This document shows, one piece after another, positions 1-5,888 of a stretch of DNA of 6,284 nt (position 1 is the stretch's first letter; the number at the start of each line of letters is the position of its first letter). The stretch spans positions 9,326-15,609 of the forward strand of contig AQRZ01000055.1 of assembly GCA_000402835.1 (NCBI GenBank). The letters are read 5' to 3'. The position numbers and the translations under genes were made by a program. The DNA comes from Synergistetes bacterium JGI 0000079-D21 (GTDB lineage Bacteria; Synergistota; Synergistia; Synergistales; 79-D21). The notes beneath the pieces are model-generated. The model did not search any database, was not told the DNA's origin, and saw only the letters and a program-made list of their open reading frames with translations.

Positions 1-389
1 TCCTGGGGCAATCCGTAATCCCGGCACATTTCCCGGAATCTCCGGCTTTGGAACACAAGGCCGTTGTCGCTGCGGATCACCGGTTTGTACCGTTCGCTCC
101 TCAAGGTCCCGAAACGGTTCAGACAGGCTTCTTCCAGAGCCCTCTCCGCTTCTTTCGCCCGGCCCCGGAGGGCAAATTCATACCCGATGCAGGTCCTGTC
201 GTGGCAGTCCACCAGCGCCACCAGGTGTCCCCACCCGTCTTTCCCGCAGGGGATATGGGTGATGTCGATGGCCGAGACTAAGAAAAAGGGCCCATATCCG
301 CCTGTAACCGTAAGTCGGATGGGCCTGGATCAATTGCCGGATTCGCTCAGACAGTTCCGGGTTCACCGCGGGCACGATCCGCAGGTTTC
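1..389 (-). pseudogene. IS3-family transposase OrfB, decayed (rve/DDE integrase fragment)
   Basis: Remnant of the catalytic subunit of an IS3-family transposase, which would cut and join the element's ends. The minus strand first reads an HTH_21-like segment, ending HPTYGYRRIWAL, from about 384 to 282. It then changes frame at about 281-290 into the rve core, beginning AIDITHIPCGKDGWGHL and running off the left edge. Catalytic Asp 1 is the codon at 264-266 and Asp 2, in RSDNGLVF, is at 66-68; the third residue (Glu) would lie outside the window. In intact relatives roughly 50-60 residues separate the YGYRR segment from the DDE core; here they are essentially adjacent, so an internal deletion as well as a frame change has occurred. 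The N-terminus of OrfB is also missing. It cannot make an active transposase. Family assignment is firm from the motifs; the exact IS is not identified. Confidence 0.88.
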
Positions 390-592
390 CACTCTTCCTC
401 TTCGTCCCTGGGGCGGTTCCTCAGGGCGTTCTCCGCCCCGGACAGGAACCGTTCCTTCCACCGTTCCACTTCGGCTACCGTTAGCCCATGGGGCCATTTC
501 TGCGTTGAGTTCCCCGAGTTCCCTGCCGCGATCCCCCTCCTTTTCCGTCGGAGCCCTCCGCTTTCGGACGGCAACAGCCCCTTTCGGAACAT
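390..592 (-). pseudogene. IS3-family OrfA fragment, decayed
   Basis: Remnant of the small DNA-binding subunit of the same element. The part that can be recognised is at about 392-490 on the minus strand: HGLTVAEVERWKERFL followed by SGAENALRNRPRDE, which matches the helix-turn-helix end and linker of OrfA proteins of this IS3 subgroup. Upstream of 490 the open frame continues to an ATG at 590-592, but that stretch is Gly/Arg-rich and does not look like the usual OrfA N-terminus, so it is probably frameshifted. Downstream, the expected leucine-zipper/coiled-coil segment is absent and the sequence passes almost directly into OrfB in another frame. This is a second deletion in the element. A similar OrfA piece, keeping its coiled coil, occurs at the right edge of the window. 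Confidence 0.72.
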
Positions 593-644
593 CGATTTTT
601 TAACCGGTTGACTGGCAAAACATCGTGGCCCCTGGCTGGAAGGA

Positions 645-650
645 TATAAT
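645..650 (+). promoter_or_regulatory. -10 box TATAAT for the duplicated membrane protein gene
   Basis: A perfect TATAAT sits 43 bases before the ATG at 694, just outside the IS remnant. No good -35 hexamer is found 16-18 bases upstream (about 621-628 reads CATCGTGG), so the promoter is weak or activator-dependent, if real. Its expected start of transcription, near 657, is downstream of the GTG at 625 and favours the ATG at 694 as translation start. Confidence 0.45.
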
Positions 651-693
651 TAGATGGGAATTTGTACGGGATCCTGAAGCAGGGGGGAAACGA

Positions 694-1881
694 ATGTTCA
701 AGGACGCGGACCTGGACCTGGAAGTGATCCTCCTCTTCCTCGCCGGGATGACGGTGGGAGTCGCCGGGATCCTGCTCTTCCCGGTGTCTACCGGGGCCCT
801 TCCCTATTACGAGAACGGGCTGTACGGGCTGCTCCTGTTTTTCTTCGCCCTGCAGATGGTGGCGCTGGGGAAGACCCCGTTCGGCGACATGAGGCGTTCA
901 AGGGGCCTGCTGGCCGCGGGGGTGCTCGTCGCCGCCGTCGGCATCGTGACCTGCTTCGTCCCGGACATCCTGGGCACGGTTCCCCGACTGGCGCTGGCCG
1001 CCTGTTTCGGCCTGGGAGGCCTCGCGCTGCTGCTCCGGATTTTCCTTTCCCCGGACAAGGCCCCCGCCTGGGCGAAGCACGGCGGGATATTGAAGTTCCT
1101 GGCCCCGGCCTGCGGGGCGGTCTACCTGCTATCGATGGGTATCGGCCTGCTCGTGTGGAAGCACGACCTGCTGTCCGTGCGGATGACGGCCGTGGTCGTT
1201 TTGGTCTACGGGGCGGCGATCCTGGTCCTGGGTTCCCTGCTCCATGAGGTCTACCGGCTTTACCCCGAGGCGGCGAAAATTCCGGAGGCGGAAAGCGGCC
1301 TTTCGATCGACAAGGCGATGATCCTCCTGACGGGGGTTTTCATGGTGATCCTGGGGGCGCTGCTGGTCCCCGTGAACCTCGGGCTGATCCCCTTCTCGGG
1401 GAGCGCCCAGCTCGGGCTTCTGGTGGTGATCCTGGCGATCCAGATGCTGGCCTCGGGAAGCACCCCCATCGGGCCGTTCCGCCGGACGTGGCTGATGATC
1501 CTCCTGGGCTTTCCCTTCGCGGCGCTCGGCGTGATCTCCTGCATCATCCCGGGGATTTTGGTCCCCCACCTGACGCTCCTCATCGGCGTGCTCAACGTCA
1601 CGGGCGGGGTGCTGGGCCTGAAGAGGACCGTCGCACCCATGCTGGCCCGGGGAGAGGGCCCGCGCGAGCCGGTCCCGCCGGTCCTGGCGAGGCTCACCGC
1701 GGTCCAGGTGACGATGAACCTGGTCTCCATCCTGTTCGGGGCCTCGATGCTCATCGCAAACCTCATCCCGGGGCGGATCATCGGCGTGATCCTGGCCGCA
1801 AACGGGGGCCTGCTCCTTTACCTGCTGCACCTCCTGGGGCTCGTCGAAAAGATGGCATCGGGCGCTGAAGCTTCGGCCTGA
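694..1881 (+). CDS. Polytopic membrane protein with two tandem six-helix repeats, function unknown
   Basis: A 395-residue, very hydrophobic protein with about 12 predicted membrane segments; I do not recognise a named family. The start is ATG 694, preceded by AGGGGG at 681-686; the frame is open to a GTG at 625 that lacks a ribosome site. The protein is an internal tandem duplication with an offset of 196 residues. ALQMVALGKTPFG with RR (52-68) aligns without gaps with AIQMLASGSTPIG with RR (248-264), and AVGIVTCFVPDIL (81-93) with ALGVISCIIPGIL (277-289). The less similar second parts, about 132-190 and 330-387, also correspond. An even number of helices per unit means both halves have the same orientation. 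A charged linker (about 186-207) joins them. No signal peptide, ATPase or catalytic motif is visible. A transport or membrane-sensing role is possible but unproven. It converges on the SDR gene with 16 bases between stops. Confidence 0.85.
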   Translation: MFKDADLDLEVILLFLAGMTVGVAGILLFPVSTGALPYYENGLYGLLLFFFALQMVALGKTPFGDMRRSRGLLAAGVLVAAVGIVTCFVPDILGTVPRLALAACFGLGGLALLLRIFLSPDKAPAWAKHGGILKFLAPACGAVYLLSMGIGLLVWKHDLLSVRMTAVVVLVYGAAILVLGSLLHEVYRLYPEAAKIPEAESGLSIDKAMILLTGVFMVILGALLVPVNLGLIPFSGSAQLGLLVVILAIQMLASGSTPIGPFRRTWLMILLGFPFAALGVISCIIPGILVPHLTLLIGVLNVTGGVLGLKRTVAPMLARGEGPREPVPPVLARLTAVQVTMNLVSILFGASMLIANLIPGRIIGVILAANGGLLLYLLHLLGLVEKMASGAEASA

Positions 1882-1897
1882 CGCAAACAGGTTTTTC

Positions 1898-2704
1898 CTA
1901 GCAGTACGTGCCTTTCGTCCGGTAGTTTTCCCTCCGCTCGGCCGCGAGGTTGCGCATGAACTTGTCGTACTCCGGCCGGTCGACCCTGTACAGGGCCTCG
2001 AGATCCCTCGCGCTCTGCGGGAGGCAGATCACGACGGCCTTCTTCTCCAGTTCCCCGAAGAGGTAGTCGATGGCGTCCGGCACCGTGACGGAATCCGGCG
2101 GCGGGGTCATGGTCCCGAAGATCGGGGTGAGCACGTTGGCCGGGCAGAAGACGCTGAACTGCAGGCCTTCCGTCTCGAGCTCGTACTGCAGGCTTTCGGT
2201 CATGGAGATGACTGCGGCCTTGGTCGCCGCGTAAACGGCCTGGTAGGGGACCGGGATGAGCCCGGCGATGGATCCCGTGTTCACGATGTGCCCGAACCCC
2301 TGTTCCCTCATGATGGGGATCGCGGAATAGGTCCCGTAAACGACGCCCAGCAGGTTCAGGTCGACCAGGAACCGCCAGATGTCGAAGGTGATCTGCTCGG
2401 TCGGCAGCGTCATGCCCATCCCCGCGTTGTTGAACACGAAGTCGAGATGGCCGGCATGGGCCTTCGCGGCCTTCAACAGCGCCTCGACCTGCTCCTGCTT
2501 CGTCACGTCGGTCTGCAGGGGGAAAACCTTCCCGGGATAGGCAAGGGCGAGCCTCTCCGATTCCTTTTTGAGGTTTTCCTCTTTCAAGTCTCCCATGAAA
2601 ACGGCCAAGGCCCCGCTTGAAAGCAGTTTCTCCGTGATCCCGAGGCCGATTCCCGAAGCCGCTCCCGTCACCACCGCCACCTTGTTCTCGAAATATCCGC
2701 TCAT
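1898..2704 (-). CDS. Short-chain dehydrogenase/reductase (classical SDR)
   Basis: A 268-residue cytoplasmic NAD(P)-dependent oxidoreductase that should interconvert a hydroxyl and a keto group. Classical SDR marks are all present: the dinucleotide-binding TGAASGIG at 13-20, D39 at the end of beta-2 (GDL; an acidic residue here usually means NAD(H) preference), NNAG at 92-95, and the catalytic tetrad N117, S145, Y158 and K162 (YAATK). The usual Pro-Gly after the catalytic region is CPANVLTP, so the Gly is replaced. The start chosen is ATG 2704 with AAAGGAAG 6 bases upstream; a GTG at 2722 in frame would add six residues but lacks as good a site. It follows the acetoacetate-decarboxylase-like gene by 19 bases and is very likely co-transcribed with it. 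The substrate cannot be read from the sequence; a beta-keto acid, its 3-hydroxy form or a derived ketone are suggested by the neighbour only. Confidence 0.93.
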   Translation of the reverse strand: MSGYFENKVAVVTGAASGIGLGITEKLLSSGALAVFMGDLKEENLKKESERLALAYPGKVFPLQTDVTKQEQVEALLKAAKAHAGHLDFVFNNAGMGMTLPTEQITFDIWRFLVDLNLLGVVYGTYSAIPIMREQGFGHIVNTGSIAGLIPVPYQAVYAATKAAVISMTESLQYELETEGLQFSVFCPANVLTPIFGTMTPPPDSVTVPDAIDYLFGELEKKAVVICLPQSARDLEALYRVDRPEYDKFMRNLAAERRENYRTKGTYC

Positions 2705-2723
2705 CTTCGGCTTCCTTTCCACC

Positions 2724-3524
2724 CTAGGGCAGGATTCTCGAATCCCCGACGTTGAGCCGGGCCACCGTCTTCATCATCATCGCGTCCGCGACCTTGAGCA
2801 CCGGCAGGTCGGCCAGGGTGTTGATGATGGTCCACTGCAGGGGGTGCTCATCCGGGGCCACCTTCGTCCAGGTGACCGCGCCTTCCCCCGTCCAGGCCTG
2901 CTTGACCGTCGACTCCTGCGGGTAAAGGGTCGCGTGGCTCAGGGTCGCCCCGCCCTTCCCGAGGTTCGGGAGGTACCGCCAGCCGAAGAGGTTGACCTTC
3001 GGGTTCTTGTTGATTTCAGCGATGGCCTCCTCGGACATCTCTCCCTTTTTCTGGAAGTCCAGCTTGAGGAAGTTGACGCTCTCGTAGCTCGCGGCCGTGA
3101 ACCAGTGGTCCCCGTTGTGGCGCTCCATGGCGATGTCCGCGAAGATCTTCGGGACGCCGTCCTCCTCCCGCCCGCCGATGATGGGGCAGGTCTTGTTCTC
3201 CCAGACGACGAGGGCGTATTCCCCGACGAGCCCCTCGGAATTTCCCATGTACCGGACCGGGGCCGACACCTGGATCAGCCGGTAATCCCCTCCCGCCATC
3301 CAGTCCACTTCGCGGCAGTTCGCGTACTGCACGTTCACCCTGGGCTTTAGGAGTTCGAAATCCTCGGGGATGAGCGGCAGCAGCTTTTCCGGGTCCGTTT
3401 CGAAACCGACCCGCAGGCAGGTCATATCCCCGTACACGACCCTGACCGGGTAAAACGCGTGTCCGCCGAAGTGCACGGGCATCTTGTAGATCCAGTCGTC
3501 CTGGAACTTGAACCGACCTCTCAT
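2724..3524 (-). CDS. Acetoacetate decarboxylase superfamily protein
   Basis: A 266-residue cytoplasmic protein of the acetoacetate decarboxylase (ADC) fold; characterised members use a Schiff-base lysine to decarboxylate beta-keto acids, and some relatives are aldolase- or dehydratase-like. The signature GGREEDGVPKIFADI (117-131) corresponds to the GRE-x-x-G-x-P-K segment of ADC and supplies the candidate Schiff-base Lys, K126. In the clostridial enzyme a second Lys follows directly; here it is Ile127. An Arg near the N-terminus (R28) and an acidic residue after the NVQYANCREVD strand (E72) are plausible counterparts of ADC active-site residues, though I cannot align them rigorously. The start is ATG 3524, with GGAGGTG at 3529-3535; the frame is open further upstream but that adds poorly coding sequence overlapping the promoter. 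It is first in a two-gene unit with the SDR. Family is confident; the acetoacetate specificity is not. Confidence 0.9.
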   Translation of the reverse strand: MRGRFKFQDDWIYKMPVHFGGHAFYPVRVVYGDMTCLRVGFETDPEKLLPLIPEDFELLKPRVNVQYANCREVDWMAGGDYRLIQVSAPVRYMGNSEGLVGEYALVVWENKTCPIIGGREEDGVPKIFADIAMERHNGDHWFTAASYESVNFLKLDFQKKGEMSEEAIAEINKNPKVNLFGWRYLPNLGKGGATLSHATLYPQESTVKQAWTGEGAVTWTKVAPDEHPLQWTIINTLADLPVLKVADAMMMKTVARLNVGDSRILP

Positions 3525-3605
3525 GCTTTCACCTCCAGAATGGGATTCCTCGAACTCAAGGCTGGTCCGATGACGATCTACCGCGATAATTCGTGAGAGC
3601 ACTTT

Positions 3606-3634
3606 ATCTTATTCCGAGGGGAGCCCTTTGTCGA
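3606..3634 (-). promoter_or_regulatory. sigma70-like promoter for the decarboxylase-SDR operon
   Basis: On the minus strand, TCGACA (3634-3629; 5 of 6 to TTGACA) is followed after exactly 17 bases by TAAGAT (3611-3606; 4 of 6 to TATAAT). Transcription would start near 3599, giving a leader of about 75 bases before ATG 3524. It lies only about 20 bases after the transferase stop, in a 130-base gap with no obvious terminator, so some read-through from the transferase gene is possible. Judged by eye only. Confidence 0.5.
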
Positions 3635-3654
3635 GGAAAAATTAAACTTTAGGC

Positions 3655-4914
3655 CTATGCGGGCAAGCGTGACAGGATCTCCCGGGCCAGTCTCTCGCAG
3701 TTTTTGCCGTCCCGGTGGGCAAAGGCGAATTTTTTCATCTCCTCCATCCGGGGCCGGAAGGGAAGCGCGGAAAAGCATTCCTCGACGAATTTCCGCACCC
3801 AGGCCGAGGCCTCTTCCGCTGTTCCCGCGACCGGACCGAAAAGGTCCTTCCTGAGGTCGATGTAGGAACCCGTATGCTCCAGGAATTCCTCTCGGTCGAA
3901 CTGGTAGAAGAGGACGGGCCTGTCCAGGAAGAGAAAATCCCAGCAGACGCTGGAATAGTCCGTGACCAGCAGGGAGCTGCCGACAAGGACTTCCTGGAGG
4001 TCGACCCCCTGGTCGAGGATCTCGATGTTTTCCAGGGAAAGACCTTTTTTGAAGTCCTCGAAGAACTCCCTCATCCACATGTGGACGTAGAGCTGAAGGG
4101 TCCGGCCGTTCCGGGCGAGGCATTCGTTGAGGGCCTCGTCGGCGAGGAAAGCCCTGGCCTGGCGGAAGAATTCGGTTCCGGAGAGGGAAACCTTCCTCGA
4201 ATTCCATTGTCTCCAGGTCGGCATGTACAGGATGTTCCGGGGCGGGGCCGTCCTGGCCTGCGCCAGGGAATAAAGCCGGTCGTAGCGGGCAAGTCCCGTG
4301 ACCGCGATCTTTTCCGGGGGAATGCCCCATTCCCTTTCGTGGATTTTCGCTTCCCCCACCGATCCCGCGGCGATCAGGTCCAGGTCCAGAGCCGCAGCCG
4401 CGACGGTTCGACCCGTCGGCAGGGGGACCATCGAAGTCTTCTTAAGGGCGGTAAAGCCGTGGTCCAGCATGACGTTGAAGGCGCAAGGGGTGTCGCTCTT
4501 GGGGTAGTCGGTGATGTCGTACCTTCCGTGAGAATAGACGAACACGTCGGCCACCAGGGCCAGGACGTTTCCCCTGAACGTGTCCTTGAAAGCGACTCTT
4601 TCCCGGTCCGGCAGGGGGCGGCCCGGGATCTTCCCGTCGAAACAGTCTTTCCGGATGACCCAGCAGGAATCGATCTCCGGGTGGTTGGCAACCATGTACT
4701 CGAAAAAGGCGGCGCTGTTGTCGTCGAATCGCCTTCCCCCGAAAGCCCCGTAGAGGAAGATGCGCCGCCCTTTGCGCAGGGCGCCGCGCCCCCTGAGCCC
4801 GACCCATGCCTTCGCGAGGAAGAAGCTGAGGGCCCCCAGCACCTTGCTCGTTAAACGCGGGAGGATCCTGCCGGGATGTTTCGCGTACTTGAGCACTTCC
4901 CTTGCCAGGCTCAT
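3655..4914 (-). CDS. CDP-glycerol:glycerophosphotransferase-like enzyme (TagB/TagF family)
   Basis: A 419-residue GT-B-type transferase resembling the enzymes that move glycerol-phosphate from CDP-glycerol to a membrane-linked acceptor, as in teichoic acid synthesis; in Gram-negative bacteria relatives modify capsule or O-antigen. Visible marks: LDHGFTALKK around H152, in the place of the family's WHGTPLK; TGLARYDRL (206-214); ILYMPTWR (228-235); H278 in YVHMWM; and VTDYSSVCWDFLFLDRPVLF (317-336) followed by D340, the nucleotide/phosphate-binding C-terminal motif. A basic, amphipathic N-terminus (about 1-50) may anchor it to the membrane face. It is a single-domain enzyme without the second glycosyltransferase often fused in this family. 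The start is ATG 4914; a strong GGGGGAGG at 4926-4933 lies 11 bases away, a little far. It appears to be its own transcription unit, divergent from the region after 4980. The transferred group could be glycerol-, ribitol- or another alditol-phosphate. Confidence 0.85.
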   Translation of the reverse strand: MSLAREVLKYAKHPGRILPRLTSKVLGALSFFLAKAWVGLRGRGALRKGRRIFLYGAFGGRRFDDNSAAFFEYMVANHPEIDSCWVIRKDCFDGKIPGRPLPDRERVAFKDTFRGNVLALVADVFVYSHGRYDITDYPKSDTPCAFNVMLDHGFTALKKTSMVPLPTGRTVAAAALDLDLIAAGSVGEAKIHEREWGIPPEKIAVTGLARYDRLYSLAQARTAPPRNILYMPTWRQWNSRKVSLSGTEFFRQARAFLADEALNECLARNGRTLQLYVHMWMREFFEDFKKGLSLENIEILDQGVDLQEVLVGSSLLVTDYSSVCWDFLFLDRPVLFYQFDREEFLEHTGSYIDLRKDLFGPVAGTAEEASAWVRKFVEECFSALPFRPRMEEMKKFAFAHRDGKNCERLAREILSRLPA

Positions 4915-5010
4915 GGCAGCCCCAACCTCCCCCTTGCCGTCCTATCCTGTCGCTCCCGGCCCGTATGATTAGTTTATACGTCATTATCTCGAATCATGGA
5001 GGGATGCCCC

Positions 5011-5113
5011 ATGCTTGGAGCGATTGTCGGCGACATCGCCGGGTCCGGCCGTGGCGCTGCTGACCGACGAGATGCGGGCGCTGCTCGGGAAGTTCGAGGG
5101 GATAAAGAAGTGA
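5011..5113 (+). pseudogene. ADP-ribosylglycohydrolase vestige (N- and C-termini only)
   Basis: ATG 5011 has a good ribosome site (GGAGGG 4998-5003, 7 bases away) and encodes MLGAIVGDIAGS, the characteristic first residues of ADP-ribosylglycohydrolase (DraG/ARH-type) proteins, which remove ADP-ribose from proteins or other targets. About 40 bases in, the frame changes. From 5051 another frame reads VALLTDEMRALLGKFEGIKK and stops at 5111-5113, which looks like the last helix of the same family. The whole middle of the protein, on the order of 220-250 residues with the metal-binding Asp and Glu residues, is gone. This is therefore a collapsed gene, not a small protein. The N-terminal match is strong for its length; the C-terminal match is weaker and depends on general resemblance. 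Confidence 0.62.
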
Positions 5114-5155
5114 AGGGACCGTCCTGAAACCAGGAAGGAAGCAAGCGGGATTCCA

Positions 5156-5183
5156 TTGCAAAATATATCATTTTTGATATAAT
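5156..5183 (+). promoter_or_regulatory. higBA promoter
   Basis: TTGCAA at 5156-5161 (4 of 6 to the -35 consensus), 16 bases, then a perfect TATAAT at 5178-5183. The region is strikingly AT-rich compared with its surroundings. Transcription would start near 5190, leaving a short leader with GGAGG at 5197-5201, 5 bases before the toxin ATG at 5207. Confidence 0.7.
5164..5181. promoter_or_regulatory. Palindromic operator, likely bound by HigA
   Basis: A perfect inverted repeat, TATATCA-TTTT-TGATATA, with 7-base arms and a 4-base spacer. It fills the spacer of the higBA promoter and enters the -10 box, so a dimeric HTH protein bound here would block RNA polymerase. Antitoxins of the HigA/Xre type repress their own operons through such sites; assignment of this site to this HigA is inference from position. 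Confidence 0.6.
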
Positions 5184-5206
5184 TATTCCGCGAAACGGAG
5201 GCGGAC

Positions 5207-5560
5207 ATGGTCAATCAAGGGCATCAATCCATTCCATCCTGGATCGTGGTTTTCTCTGACGAAACCGTGCTTCAGGAATTCAACTCCATCCCCATCGACC
5301 TTCAGGCCAGTCTGACGCACGTTATCGAGATGATCCAGGATTTGGGCCTGACTGCCGTAGGAATGCCGTACGTAAAGCACGTTGAAGAGGAGTTGTGGGA
5401 GCTCCGGGCGAGGGCGAAAAGCGGAATCGCCCGAGGACTATATGTTACCCGAAGCGGAAGGCGCGTTTTCATCCTTAGAGTGATCCACAAGAAGACACAA
5501 AAGCTGCGCAGGAGTGATATTGACATCGCCAGGGAAAGGGCAAGGAGGGTACCGGGATGA
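5207..5560 (+). CDS. higB: HigB-type toxin (phage Gp49-like, RelE superfamily)
   Basis: A 117-residue protein of the Gp49-like HigB family; known members are ribosome-dependent mRNA endonucleases that slow growth when freed from antitoxin. The family pattern is visible: a helical first half with DLGLTAVGMPYVKHVEEELW (45-64), then LWELRARAKSGIARGLYV (63-80) with R67 and R76, and VFILRVIHKKTQKL (87-100), where H94, K95, K96 and K99 fall in the strand that carries the catalytic basic residues, followed by a C-terminal helix rich in Arg. The start is ATG 5207, with GGAGG 5 bases upstream. It has about ten more residues at the N-terminus than many relatives. The stop overlaps the antitoxin start (ATGA), so the two are translationally coupled. 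Toxin-before-antitoxin order is typical of hig loci. It looks intact. Confidence 0.92.
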   Translation: MVNQGHQSIPSWIVVFSDETVLQEFNSIPIDLQASLTHVIEMIQDLGLTAVGMPYVKHVEEELWELRARAKSGIARGLYVTRSGRRVFILRVIHKKTQKLRRSDIDIARERARRVPG

Positions 5561-5835
5561 TCATCGAGTTCAACAAGATCAAGAAAGATCTTCTCAAGAA
5601 CCCGGACTTCAAGAAGGAATACGAAGCCCTTTCAGGGCAGTATCAGCTTGCCCGCATGCTGATCCTCGCCCGCAGGGCGGCAGGCCTTACGCAGAAAGAC
5701 CTCGCGGAAAGGATGGGAACTTCACAATCTGCCATCGCGAGGATGGAATCCGGCAGGGTCTCTTCGCTCAAAACCGTCGAGAAATACGCCGAAATTACCG
5801 GCCACCGGGTCACCTACCAGCTGGAACCGAAATAG
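5557..5835 (+). CDS. higA: HigA-type antitoxin, Xre-family HTH protein
   Basis: A 92-residue antitoxin expected to bind and neutralise the HigB-like toxin and to repress the operon. An N-terminal helical part (1-35) is followed by a Cro/C1-type helix-turn-helix at about 38-70: LTQKDLAERMGTSQSAIARM then ESG, with the recognition helix around SQSAIARME. The short end, VEKYAEITGHRVTYQLEPK, is typical of this subfamily. AAGGAGGG at 5542-5549 lies 7 bases before the ATG, inside the toxin gene, a strong site that should favour antitoxin synthesis. The protein is full-length and in frame. The palindrome at 5164-5181 is its likely operator. Confidence 0.93.
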   Translation: MIIEFNKIKKDLLKNPDFKKEYEALSGQYQLARMLILARRAAGLTQKDLAERMGTSQSAIARMESGRVSSLKTVEKYAEITGHRVTYQLEPK

Positions 5836-5888
5836 TGGGGTCCAGGCTCACCAACCAGATTTCGCCTCTCCTCGGATTGACTCCGGAA

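Noticed and set aside
608..650. TTGACT at 608-613 as -35 partner of TATAAT 645-650, a promoter formed at the IS edge
   Set aside because: The spacing is 31 bases, far outside the 16-18 range.
625..693. GTG at 625 as the start of the membrane protein, adding 23 residues
   Set aside because: No ribosome site precedes it, the extra residues are charged and unlike the rest, the TATAAT at 645-650 lies downstream of it, and ATG 694 has AGGGGG at a good distance.
1129..1830. Long minus-strand open frame opposite the membrane protein
   Set aside because: Its composition (Asp, His, Gln, Arg, Pro) is that of an antisense reading of membrane-protein codons; no motif and no start signal.
1864..1877. 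GAAGCTTC-centred palindrome near the convergent stops as a terminator
   Set aside because: The stem is short with no loop and no adjoining U-run in the right place, so I do not call a terminator between the convergent genes.
3715..4854. Long open frame on the plus strand opposite the transferase
   Set aside because: It is the antisense shadow of a GC-rich gene with clear family motifs; its own translation is Gly/Asp/Val/Arg-rich with no domain and no ribosome site.
4965..4997. Inverted repeat ATGATT ... AATCAT in the AT-rich gap before the transferase and the glycohydrolase vestige
   Set aside because: Six-base arms 21 bases apart are expected by chance in AT-rich DNA; promoter elements here were also too weak on either strand to call.
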